This document shows positions 17,399 to 25,836 of a stretch of DNA of 64,000 nucleotides, in pieces. A program made the translations under genes and the position numbers. The stretch covers positions 1 to 64,000 of the forward strand of contig CAJYAD010000014.1 in NCBI GenBank assembly GCA_913064775.1, given 5' to 3'. The notes beneath the pieces were generated by a model. It searched no databases and was not told the DNA's origin. It was given only the letters and a program-made list of their open reading frames with translations. The DNA is from an uncultured Albidovulum sp. GTDB taxonomy: Bacteria; Pseudomonadota; Alphaproteobacteria; Rhodobacterales; Rhodobacteraceae. Each line of letters starts with the position of its first letter. Within the stretch, counting starts at the first letter, position 1.

Positions 17399-17424
17399 GC
17401 GCTCTCGAAGACGCGAGCGCTTTT
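17399..17424 (+). terminator. Hairpin followed by TTTT
   Basis: GCGCTC and GAGCGC arms, with two further inner pairs and an AAGA loop, are followed by TTTT on the plus strand. The shape fits a short intrinsic terminator, yet no plus-strand gene lies upstream, so its role is unclear. Confidence 0.3.
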
Positions 17425-17697
17425 CGCCCCGGACCGTCACCTTTCGCGAGACGATGCCGGCAGACGCCCCCTCCTCAAGCCGGTCTGAGTCGTCTTCAAG
17501 GCAAGAACAATCGCCCGGAACTGTTCAGTGCCCCGCGGAGCCGAAGGGCTGGCCGGACGCTCAGCTCCCGCGCGACGCCCGGCGCTATCCGCCGCCCTTC
17601 CCGTTTGGACCTCCGCGTCGCCGCGCTCAGCGCCAGCCTGTTGGCGTGTAGTTGTTCCATCCCGGATGATCACCTAAGCCCTCGGCGAGCCGCACTC

Positions 17698-18714
17698 TTC
17701 ATGGCAAGATCGGTTCTGAGGGAAGTTCGGAACCGGGGCGCGACCATACTGATCCATCTTCATAGTCAAGCGACGACGACGCCGAAGGTCCGGGCCGCGA
17801 TACAGGCGAGCACGGAGACTGCGCCGGTGCTGGCCGAGCGTTTCGGGGTCACGGAGCAGACCGTTTACAAGTGGCGGCACCGCGACAGCGTCGAGGATCT
17901 CAGCCACACGCCGCACCGTCTCCAGACGACGTTGAGACCGCGCAGGAGGCGGTGGGGTGGCATTGCGTCGGGTGCTGCTTGTCTCGCTCGATGACCTGTT
18001 GGCTGTGGTGCGCGAGTTCCTGAACTCGAATGCCTCGCGGTCTGGCCTGGACCGCTGCCAGCGTCAGCACGGAGTGGGAAACCTGCGCGATCTGAAGGCC
18101 AGAGCACCCCAGCCGAAGCACAGTGGCTTCAAGGCATATGAGCCCGGCTACATCCACATCGATGTGAAATACCTGCCGCAAATGGCCGATGAGAGTTCCC
18201 GCCGCTATCTCTTCGTGGCAATCGACCGCGCGACACGCTGGGTCTTCATCCGCGTCTTCAAAACCAAGACGGCGGCCAACGCCCGGCGCTTCCTACGTGA
18301 CCTGGAACGCGCTTGCCCACTGCGCATCCGCACCGTTTTGACCGATAACGGCAAGGAATTCACCGATCGGCTCTTCGGTCTGCGCAAGCGCGCCGCGACC
18401 GGCCAACATGAGTTCGACACGCTGTGCGCAGCCTTCGAGATCGACCATCGGTTGACGCCGCCGAAGTTGCCTCAGACCAACGGCATGGTCGAGCGCTTCA
18501 ATGGCCGGATCGAAGAAGTCCTGCAAAGCCATCATTTCCGATCAGGCGAAGAATTAGAGACGACGCTGCACCACTACGTCTGGCTCTACAATCAGCAGCT
18601 TCCTCAATCAGCCTTGGACAGCAAGACGCCCTTGCTGGCGATGAAGGACTGGCACAAACTCAAGCCGGAGCTGTTCAAAAACAGCCATACTGCCTGCCGG
18701 GATGTGACAGCTAA
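17698..18714 (+). pseudogene. IS481-family transposase, broken by several frameshifts
   Basis: The N-terminal part (LHSQATTTPKVRAAIQ, FGVTEQTVYKWRHRDSVEDL) is in one frame. The catalytic core (YIHIDVKYLPQMADE, VLTDNGKEFTDRLFG, QTNGMVERFNGRIEE) is in another, after indels near 17935-17960. The family-type ending PYCLPGCDS is in a third, after a shift at an A5 run near 18685. The DDE residues survive but no single protein can be made. The usual length is about 350 aa. The stretch 18715-19263 has no recognisable gene. Confidence 0.8.
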
Positions 18715-19263
18715 CGGACGGCGAGGCGGCCCTCGATCAGGGAGATATCCGGGGCGGGTGCGACGCCGTTGGAATGCGGGCCGAAATTGGGCCTGTGAGG
18801 GTCAAACACATTGTGGAACAGGTGGAGTGCACAGCATCGGAGTAGTACAGGCGCGTAAACGGCGCAGTAACTCGCCCATCGTCGGTCCAAGACGGTGACG
18901 AGCGGTCGAAGACAGAAACAATTGAGTTAGGCTCCAGACTTCGGTAACGGGGCCGTCCCAGTCAAGTGGTTAAGCGCATGCGAGGCCCGCCGCCGTGGTG
19001 CGGTTTTGAACATCTGGTCTTTCGAGGCCGTCCTTCTGACACTGCCGCCTTCGTCTGAGATCACCCGGGTGCATGCTTCGGTCCGTGGTCGGCGCGATGG
19101 CCGCCAACATGATGCTGGTTCAAATGCAATTCCGATGTGCCCATCTCATTGGCGTGCTCGATGTGGATCGGCAACAGTCCGGACCACGGCATCATCGGAA
19201 CTGCGTCCCTGGGGGACCTCGAAGGCCTGCAGTCAGGCAGGCAACGGTTCGAAACTCAGCTTA

Positions 19264-20295
19264 TCAGGCCGCACGGAGCACTGCGATTTCAGGTCGGAAG
19301 TCGGTGTCATCGACCCACATCCGGTGAAGGATCACCGCGATGCGTCGTGCCAGAGCGACCATGGCACGCTTTGCGCCACGGCGGCGAGCGACCTGCGCGG
19401 CCCATGTTCTCAGCCATGTCGATCGCCCGCGGTGCATCATGACGGTCGCGGCCTGGCACAGCGCACGGCGCAGGTTGACGTCGCCAGCCTTCGTGATGCC
19501 GCCCGAGACGTCGCGTTCACCTGATTGGTTCCGCGATGGAGTGAGGCCGACCCATGGTCCTACCCTTTTTGATGAGATGAAGCGGGCGGGGTCATCAACA
19601 GCGGACCGGTAGGTCAGCGCGACAACCGCGCCGATTCCGGGCATCGACATCAGCCGACCGCACACCGGATCATCCTGGGCCAGTTGGCGGACACGGCGCT
19701 CCAAGCCCGCCAGTTCCTTTCGCAGGGAGGCCCGAGCCCGGAGCATCGGCTCTGTCGCAGTTTCAAGCATCGGATTGCCTGCCGCCAGTTCGCGGATGCG
19801 GTATTCGAACCTGCCGCGCGATATGGAACCGACTTTGAGCCCGAAGTTCCGCAAAAGCCCGCGCAAGGACATTTCCAGAGCGATGAAGCCCTGCTGCACA
19901 GCCTGGCGAGCGCCGAGAACAGCCCGGACCTCCTGGGCTGAGACAGACTTGCAATGGACCGGCCGGAACCAGCCGAGGTGAAGCAGGCGCGCGATGCCCT
20001 CGGCGTCCCGCCGATCCGTCTTGATAGGCATGGCCTTCAGGGCCCCTTTCACCTGTCGGGTTTCCATCAGGACGACGTCTAGGCCGGCCTCACTCAGCCC
20101 GCGATGCAACCATTGCGACAAGGGACCGGCCTCGAGTCCGATGGCGGCAATGATGCCCTCTTGTTCGCCAATCCAACGCACCAATTCTTCCGGTTCGCTG
20201 GCGACCTGCGCCTCTTTCATGATCTTCCCATGCTCGCTGATCACGCAGATCGCGGTCTTCGCCAGCGACACATCCAATCCGACAAACAGTCTCAT
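19264..20295 (-). CDS. IS110-family transposase
   Basis: This 343-aa protein is full length for the family. The N-terminal RuvC-like DEDD domain shows GLDVSLAKT (first Asp), GLEAGP (Glu) and KTDRRDAEGIARL (paired Asp). The C-terminal Transposase_20 part shows MPGIGAVVALTYRSAVDD and the motif GLTPSRNQSGERD. IS110 enzymes are recombinases guided by a bridge RNA encoded in the element's non-coding end. For this subgroup that end would lie 5' of the gene, where only about 90 bp remain before the IS5 boundary. The reading frame looks intact; whether the whole element is functional is unclear. Confidence 0.85.
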   Translation of the reverse strand: MRLFVGLDVSLAKTAICVISEHGKIMKEAQVASEPEELVRWIGEQEGIIAAIGLEAGPLSQWLHRGLSEAGLDVVLMETRQVKGALKAMPIKTDRRDAEGIARLLHLGWFRPVHCKSVSAQEVRAVLGARQAVQQGFIALEMSLRGLLRNFGLKVGSISRGRFEYRIRELAAGNPMLETATEPMLRARASLRKELAGLERRVRQLAQDDPVCGRLMSMPGIGAVVALTYRSAVDDPARFISSKRVGPWVGLTPSRNQSGERDVSGGITKAGDVNLRRALCQAATVMMHRGRSTWLRTWAAQVARRRGAKRAMVALARRIAVILHRMWVDDTDFRPEIAVLRAA

Positions 20296-20384
20296 CCCGC
20301 AGTCCTCCTCTTCCAGGATCCGACACGGGAACAGCGACAGCTTGGCCCTGATCTTGCAAGCGGCAACGGGCAGCGAGTGACGCA

Positions 20385-21272
20385 GGCCCCGTTACAGCAT
20401 CTCGTTAATTTTCAGAGCCAGAAGATGACAGTTGCGGCGAGGGCGACGGCGGACAGGAAGTCCTTCGGACATCTATCGTAGCGGGTCGCTACGCGGTGCC
20501 AGTCCTTGAGCCTACCGAACATGATCCCGATACGGTTGCGCCGCTTGTAGCGACGTTTGTCGTATTTGACGGTCTTGCCTCGGGACTTCCGGCCCGGGAT
20601 GCAGGGGGTGATGCCCTTGTCTTGCAAGGCTTCACGATACCAGTCGGCGTCATAGCCCCGATCGGCCAATAGCCAATCGGCCTCGGGCAGGCTGCTCAGC
20701 AAGGCCGCCGCACCTGTGTAGCCGCCCACCTGGCCGGCGCTCATGGAGAACTTGATCGGGCGGCCGTTCGCGTCCGTGACGGCATGCATCTTGGTGTTCA
20801 TGCCACCCTTGGTTCGGCCGATCAGCCTGCCACGCCCCCTTTTTTCAACCGCAGGCTCGAAGCCGTGCGGTGTGCCTTGAGATACTTGCGCAGGCTCACT
20901 CGAACGCATGGCGTTCGGCTGCTCACTTCGACCATGATCGTCGTCGGCTCCGCCGCCTCCGCAGCAAGTCCTTCAAAGATCCTGGCGAATACCCCCATGT
21001 CGCTCCAGCGCTTCCATCGGTTGTAGAGGGTCTTCGGCGGGCGATACTCCGGGGGCGCATCTGACCAACGCAAGCCATTGCGATTGATGAAGATTATCCC
21101 GCTCAAGACGCGTCGGTCATCGACCCTCGGTTTGCCATGGCTCTTTGGAAAGAACGGCTGCAGCCGCGCCATCTGCGCGTCGAGCAGCCAGAAAAGACTG
21201 CTCATCATACCCCCATCGGTTCAGGAGCGTGAATCATGCGGGCAAGGTGATCTCAAGCCGACTAATGGGTCC
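20385..21272 (-). mobile_element. IS5-family (IS427-like) element
   Basis: Imperfect terminal inverted repeats are visible: GGCCCCGTTA at 20385-20394 and TAATGGGTCC at 21263-21272. They bracket the two-frame transposase gene, giving about 890 bp, the usual size for this group. I could not see a clear target duplication. The element sits immediately 5' of the IS110 transposase. Confidence 0.55.
20412..21208 (-). pseudogene. IS5-family two-frame transposase lacking its first catalytic Asp
   Basis: Frame A (20822-21208) reads MARLQPFFPKSHGKPRVDDR and IIFINRNGLRWSDAPPEY. Frame B (20412-20909) carries GRTKGGMNTKMHAVTDANGR, LLADRGYDADWYREAL and RRYKRRNRIGIMFGRLKDW. They are joined at an AAAAAAG-G5 slippery run typical of programmed -1 frameshifting in this group. 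Where related enzymes read roughly IMIDATYLKAHRT, this copy reads IMVEVSSRTP, then about 13 extra residues, then KYLKAHRT. The insertion contains a 7-bp palindrome flanked by AGTGAGC repeats and removes the Asp, so the enzyme is probably inactive. Confidence 0.7.
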
Positions 21273-21531
21273 AGAGCCTAAGCCGGCAGCGGCGCCCGCG
21301 GGGGCAGCTTGCCACGTCGCCCGTCACTGCCCATATCCCCGGCGTATGAAGTCACTGTTGCGGCCTCCCCGCCGCAGACTTAGAATACCCCCCTGCAGAC
21401 CAAGCGCCCCAAGCGCCCATATCTGCTGCCCCACAGGACTCATCGCCCCGGCCTCTGCCGGGCAACCCTGATCTCCCAAGGCACCGGCCCTGGCGGCATT
21501 CCGCCCCCGGGGATCACGCTGGAGATACCCC

Positions 21532-21663
21532 ATGTCCAAGGAAAAGAGTCGCGGCAACCGCGAAACCAAGAAGCCGAAGAAGGAAAAACCGAAGGTGCTT
21601 GCCACCGCGAACGCCAATGCGGGCAAGTCGGATACCGTCATCGCCGGCAAGAAGGTGAAATAG
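21532..21663 (+). CDS. Small basic conserved-type protein (43 aa)
   Basis: ATG at 21532 has GGAG upstream. It encodes MSKEKSRGNRETKKPKKEKP followed by a short Ala/Lys-rich tail ending GKKVK. Short proteins with this SKEKxRGNRExKKPK opening occur in many proteobacteria; their function is unknown to me. It is strongly basic, with no membrane or signal segment. The gene is too short for the ORF track. It lies between IS elements with a gene-free 259-bp stretch on its left that may belong to an IS110 end. Confidence 0.65.
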   Translation: MSKEKSRGNRETKKPKKEKPKVLATANANAGKSDTVIAGKKVK

Positions 21664-21791
21664 TCGCGAAAGCATCCGCGCAAGTGGTCTAGCTTCACCG
21701 GCCCGTCCGGTGGCATTCGGGTGGCCCTCGGGGTGTTTGGTCGAGGTCGCGTTTGGCGACTTCAACCACTAACCACCCGGAGCCCCCGATG

Positions 21792-22004
21792 ATCAGGAAT
21801 GGCTTGGACCTGCCGAAGCTTTCGCAAAAGCACGATCGGGCAGGTTTCCTGCGCCGCATCGCCGAAGCTGTCCATCAGCCGATCCTCAAGGCCAATGTCT
21901 CAGGCCCGATCTGCGCGGGCCGGCATGAACCCGACCGCGATCGCGCGACCTGACGCAACGGGTATCGAGAGTATGCTCTCGATACCCGTCTGGCTTTGCC
22001 GCCC
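21792..22004 (+). pseudogene. IS256 (mutator)-family transposase, N-terminal remnant
   Basis: The frame reads LPKLSQKHDRAGFLRRIAEA and GPICAGRHEPDRDRAT, then TGA, then RNGYRE and LDTRLA. This matches the IS256 N-terminus (…RTTYRNGYRDRTLDTRLG), with the stop in place of Tyr. Similarity ends at about 22004 and the catalytic domain is absent. A perfect 13-bp inverted repeat with a TATG loop lies inside it at 21959-21988. Confidence 0.6.
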
Positions 22005-22164
22005 CTTCGAATGATCGCAACAACAAGGCGCCGAGGGTGCCCCCTTGGCATGGGCCAGCCGCGGCATGTTGTTCTGCCCGGCCCTTGCTTGAACAACCCG
22101 GCGGCCCCGACCCCGCCGACCGCTGGCGATGCCAGCCACAGACCCCGCATCGGTTCGTGGCGCG

Positions 22165-23976
22165 CTATGACTTTCCCAGACCCAGATCGTCCCGGCGGCG
22201 GCGTTCCAGTTCCTGGGTGTAGCGCTTGAGGCTATAGGCTTCGGACAGATAGCCCAGGATCTGAGGATTGGTGGCCGAGGTCACCACGGGCAGGGTTTCT
22301 GCCTGGGCCTCGGCAAACTTGTCCAGCACCGTCTGAATGTCGTCTTGCGGCAGGAAGAACCGGCCCCGGAAGGTGGCCAGATCCTCTGCCACGAGATGGG
22401 GCGCGAGTTCGGTGATCTCGGGGTCATGTGCGGCAGAGACGTCGATCACGCCGGCATATCCGCCATCGGTTCGCACCACGAACAGGGATTTGCTGCTGCC
22501 CAGAGGCACCGTGGCGCGCAACTCGGAAAGCGGCATCGTCAGGGGCACCGTGCGCGCGTCGGTGCGCATCATGCGGCCGGCGGTCAACCCGGTCGTCCAG
22601 CCGATGTCGAATCCGCCGCGCACGGGCAGGCCGCGCAGATGGAAGCGCCAGGTCGAGAACGAGTAGCCGAAGGTCAGCCGCACCGTCGTCGAGGCGATCA
22701 GCACCCCCATGAGGGTGGCCAGGGTGATCGCGAAATCGCCGGTCGATTCCAGCACCAGAAAGACCATCGTGAAGGGCGCGCCGATAATCGCCGCTCCGGC
22801 CGCGCCCATGCCGACCAGCATGAAGGCGGTCCGGTCCGACAGGACAGCCGGATCGATCAGGCCAACTGCATCGACGAAAACCGCGCCCAGCAGCAGCCCG
22901 ATGAAAAGCGAGGACGAGAACAGGCCGCCGCGAAAGCTGGCGCCCAGCGAGATCGCCGAGCCCAGGACCTTGCCGATGAGCAGCAGAAAGATGGGCACCA
23001 AGGCCCATTGCGTCTTCAGGTGGAAATCGATCGCGCCATGGCCCGAGCCAAGGATCTGCGGCGAGCCAAAGGCCAGAAGGCCGACCGCCACCCCTCCGAT
23101 CGCCGGGCGCGCCCAGCCGGGCAGCTTCATCGCCTTCAGCAGCCCTTCGACGGCGGTGGCAAGCCGCATGGTGACGATGCCGACCCCCGCCGCCGCGAAT
23201 CCGAGTAGCGCGAACAGCAGGTAATACATGTGCGGCACGGCGAAACCGCCGAACACGACGAACAGCGGCGCGTCAGAGCGCAACCCTCGGGCCACCAACA
23301 CCGACGACAGGCAGGCGGCCAGCACCGGCGCCAGCAGCTTCGTGGTGTAGCGCGAGTGGATCAACTCGAACCCGTAGAAGGCGCCGGCCAGAGGCGCGTT
23401 GAAGGCCGCCGCGATCGCCGCCGCGGCGCCGGCCGATACCATGGTGCGCTGGTCCTCTCGGCGCAGGTGGAAATATTTGCCGACCGAGGCGAAGATCCCG
23501 GCCCCGAACTGGCTGTATCCCGCTTCCATGCCCACCGAGGCGCCGCAGGCGTTGGAGACGACGGTAAGGCCGGTCAAGCGCGCCGAATCGCGAAAACCGA
23601 GTTGGCCGCCATACAGGGCATTCGCCTCGATAGGGTCGATGATCTCGGTGGGGCGAAGCTTCTGCAAGGCCAGCGTCACAAGGCCAAGGAACAACCCGCC
23701 AATCGCGGGAACCAGCGCCAGCCGCCAGTGATTAACGGCGGTCTGCTCCGAAAGATGCTCGCCGAAAACCAGACCGAAGTTGAGCGACTGCAGCGCCAGG
23801 ACAAGGTCGCGCAGCCCGATCGTTACAAGGCCGACGAAACTGCCCACCACCGCCGCCAGGACGATCTGCGCGAACTCTCGGTTGCGCACCATGCGCCGCA
23901 GTTCTGCCTGACCCAGCCGCGTCGCACGAAGGACGCGGTGCAATCGGCCGGATCGGGGAAGCTGGGACTGCGTCAT
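22165..23976 (-). CDS. ClC-family chloride channel/transporter with C-terminal CBS region
   Basis: This 603-aa protein has a ClC core of about ten or more membrane helices. It carries the filter-type motifs ANALYGGQLGFRDSARL, GASVGMEAGYSQFGAG (gating-Glu position retained in GMEAG) and GASFRGGLFSSSLFIG. A soluble CBS-like regulatory tail spans about 445-603 (FVVRTDGGYAGVIDVSAAHD, LPVVTSATNPQILGYLSEAY). It could exchange chloride for protons or conduct chloride. No strong ribosome-binding site marks the start. I chose the ATG at 23976, since the ORF track uses a TTG at 24090, and 24033 is another ATG. Nothing is seen in 24091-24276. Confidence 0.85.
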   Translation of the reverse strand: MTQSQLPRSGRLHRVLRATRLGQAELRRMVRNREFAQIVLAAVVGSFVGLVTIGLRDLVLALQSLNFGLVFGEHLSEQTAVNHWRLALVPAIGGLFLGLVTLALQKLRPTEIIDPIEANALYGGQLGFRDSARLTGLTVVSNACGASVGMEAGYSQFGAGIFASVGKYFHLRREDQRTMVSAGAAAAIAAAFNAPLAGAFYGFELIHSRYTTKLLAPVLAACLSSVLVARGLRSDAPLFVVFGGFAVPHMYYLLFALLGFAAAGVGIVTMRLATAVEGLLKAMKLPGWARPAIGGVAVGLLAFGSPQILGSGHGAIDFHLKTQWALVPIFLLLIGKVLGSAISLGASFRGGLFSSSLFIGLLLGAVFVDAVGLIDPAVLSDRTAFMLVGMGAAGAAIIGAPFTMVFLVLESTGDFAITLATLMGVLIASTTVRLTFGYSFSTWRFHLRGLPVRGGFDIGWTTGLTAGRMMRTDARTVPLTMPLSELRATVPLGSSKSLFVVRTDGGYAGVIDVSAAHDPEITELAPHLVAEDLATFRGRFFLPQDDIQTVLDKFAEAQAETLPVVTSATNPQILGYLSEAYSLKRYTQELERRRRDDLGLGKS

Positions 23977-24276
23977 AATTGCTTGACCGGGGAAAAGAAA
24001 ATCCGTTTGCCCCGCCCCCCTGCGGCCCCTCATGGGTGGCAGAGCGCCTGCGGATTTCGGATAGGTAGTTGAGCAGTTCAAGTTGGGCAAGCGCGCCGCG
24101 TGCGATGCACCAAATTGGGATGTTGCCGGCCGGACCGCCTAGGCGGTGGCGGGGAACAAGGCGGCTTGCGGCGCGTGCTTGATGTAGTGGCGGGTCAGTC
24201 GTCTTACCGGGGCGATATTAAGACCTGCACAGCTCGGTCCTATCCCGGGCTGCCCCCGATTGGCAAAGCGCGCGCG

Positions 24277-25770
24277 TCAGGCCCCGCGCAGCGCTTTCAG
24301 CGCCGGATAGAGCGCCCGGTAGCGGCCGTATATCTCTTCATAAAGCGCTGTCTCGCGCGGGCGTGGCTCAATCACCCGGCCCGGCTTGACCATCGCCACG
24401 ATGCCTTCGTCGATCGTGCTGAAATACCCCGCGCCCATCGCCGCCAGCACCGCCGCCCCGATCGAGGGCGCATCGCGTGAGGCCGGCACCGCGACCGGCA
24501 GCCCGGCGGTATCGGCGTGGATCTGCAACCACAGATCCGAGGCCGTCGCGCCGCCCCCGATGGTGATCTCTTCACTGCGGCACCCCGCCTCGGCCATCGA
24601 ATCCAGGATCAGGCGGGTGCCAAAGCCGATCCCCTCCATGATCGCGCGAAAGATGTGCTGCGGCTCATGCGCCAGCGTCAGCCCGACGATCGCGCCGCGC
24701 GACAGCGGATCGGTATAGGGCGTCCGGTTGCCCTGAAAATGATCCTGCACGATCAGCCCGTCGGCGCCCGGCTCCAACTCGGCCGCGCGGCGGTTGAGCG
24801 CGTCGAGATCCATCGTGCCATTCATCAGCCGCCCGAGCCAGGCGATGATCGACCCGGTCGATGTCTGGCCGCCTTCGACCATGTAGCGCCCCGGGGCGGG
24901 CAGATCGGAATAGCTGCCCCAGATCCCGGGCGCGTGGATCGCCCGGTCGGTGACGCCGTATTGCAGATGCGACGACCCGGTGATCAACGCCAGTTGCCCG
25001 GGCCGCGCGACCCCCAGCCCGATCATGCCGACGAAGGCATCGACCCCGCCCTGCACCACCTTCACAGAGGGCGACAGATCCAGCGCCTCGGCCGCGCGCG
25101 CCGTCAGCGTGCCGATCACCGCCCCGGTCGCGACCACCTGCGTGGGCCATTTGTCCTTCAGCGCGCCAAGGCCCAGCGCCTCGATCAGCGACAGCGGCCA
25201 GCCGCCATGCGCGGCCGAGTAATGCCAGCGCAACGAGACGTTGTTGAAACTTGCCGCGCGCTCTCCGGTCAGCCGCAGGGTCATGAAATCCTGATATTCA
25301 CAGATCGTCCGGGCGCGGTCGAAGATCCCGGGCTCATGGCGCTTGAGCCATAGCGCCTTGGGGATCATCCACTCGGCCGAGACCGGGCCCTGGCCCGCGC
25401 CGTTCACCCGTAGGGCGGCATCGGCGGTGGCAAGGACGGCCTCGGCCTCCTGCCCCGCACGCACGTCCATCCAGATGATCGCCGGTCGCAGGGCGTCGCC
25501 GTTCTCGTCCAGCGCGACCACCGAGCAGGAGGTCGTCGCCAGGCTGATCGCCTCGATCGCGCGGCGGTAGATCCCGGCCTCGGCGATCGCCTTGCCGGCG
25601 GCGGTGACGAAGGCGCGCCACCAATCCTCGGGGTCCTGCTCGGCCCGCGCGCCGGCGCTGAACCGGGTTTCATACGGAATCGCCGCGCTGCCAAGGCAGG
25701 CGCCGGACAGATCATAGACCCGCGCCCGCAGGCTTTCGGTGCCGCCATCCGCCGTCAGGAAATAGGCCAT
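24277..25770 (-). CDS. FGGY-family carbohydrate kinase
   Basis: This 497-aa protein has both FGGY domains. The N-terminal part is FLTADGGTESLRARVYDLSG with the family Trp segment PAIIWMDVRAGQEAE. The catalytic Asp region is VVQGGVDAFVGMIGLG, and the C-terminal part has ITGSSHLQYG and the late ITIGGGATASDLWLQI. FGGY kinases phosphorylate sugars or polyols at a terminal hydroxyl; LsrK and XylB belong here. GGGGGAGAC precedes the ATG. It is the last gene of an operon with an acetoin-dehydrogenase-type complex, 66 bp after the E2 gene, opposite an Lsr-like importer. The substrate is probably an imported deoxy or dicarbonyl sugar (inference). Confidence 0.85.
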   Translation of the reverse strand: MAYFLTADGGTESLRARVYDLSGACLGSAAIPYETRFSAGARAEQDPEDWWRAFVTAAGKAIAEAGIYRRAIEAISLATTSCSVVALDENGDALRPAIIWMDVRAGQEAEAVLATADAALRVNGAGQGPVSAEWMIPKALWLKRHEPGIFDRARTICEYQDFMTLRLTGERAASFNNVSLRWHYSAAHGGWPLSLIEALGLGALKDKWPTQVVATGAVIGTLTARAAEALDLSPSVKVVQGGVDAFVGMIGLGVARPGQLALITGSSHLQYGVTDRAIHAPGIWGSYSDLPAPGRYMVEGGQTSTGSIIAWLGRLMNGTMDLDALNRRAAELEPGADGLIVQDHFQGNRTPYTDPLSRGAIVGLTLAHEPQHIFRAIMEGIGFGTRLILDSMAEAGCRSEEITIGGGATASDLWLQIHADTAGLPVAVPASRDAPSIGAAVLAAMGAGYFSTIDEGIVAMVKPGRVIEPRPRETALYEEIYGRYRALYPALKALRGA

Positions 25771-25836
25771 GTCTCCCCCCTCATGTCTCCTCCCTCATCT
25801 TCTGTCAGGCGCGGCGTTCGGCGTCGCCCGGGGCGC

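Noticed and set aside
20412-21208. IS5 frames A and B as two independent genes
   Set aside because: They overlap at an A6G slippery site in the way expected for one programmed-frameshift transposase.
22345-24072. Two plus-strand ORFs opposite the ClC gene
   Set aside because: Low-complexity Arg/Gln/Ala-rich shadows; the minus strand encodes clear ClC helices.
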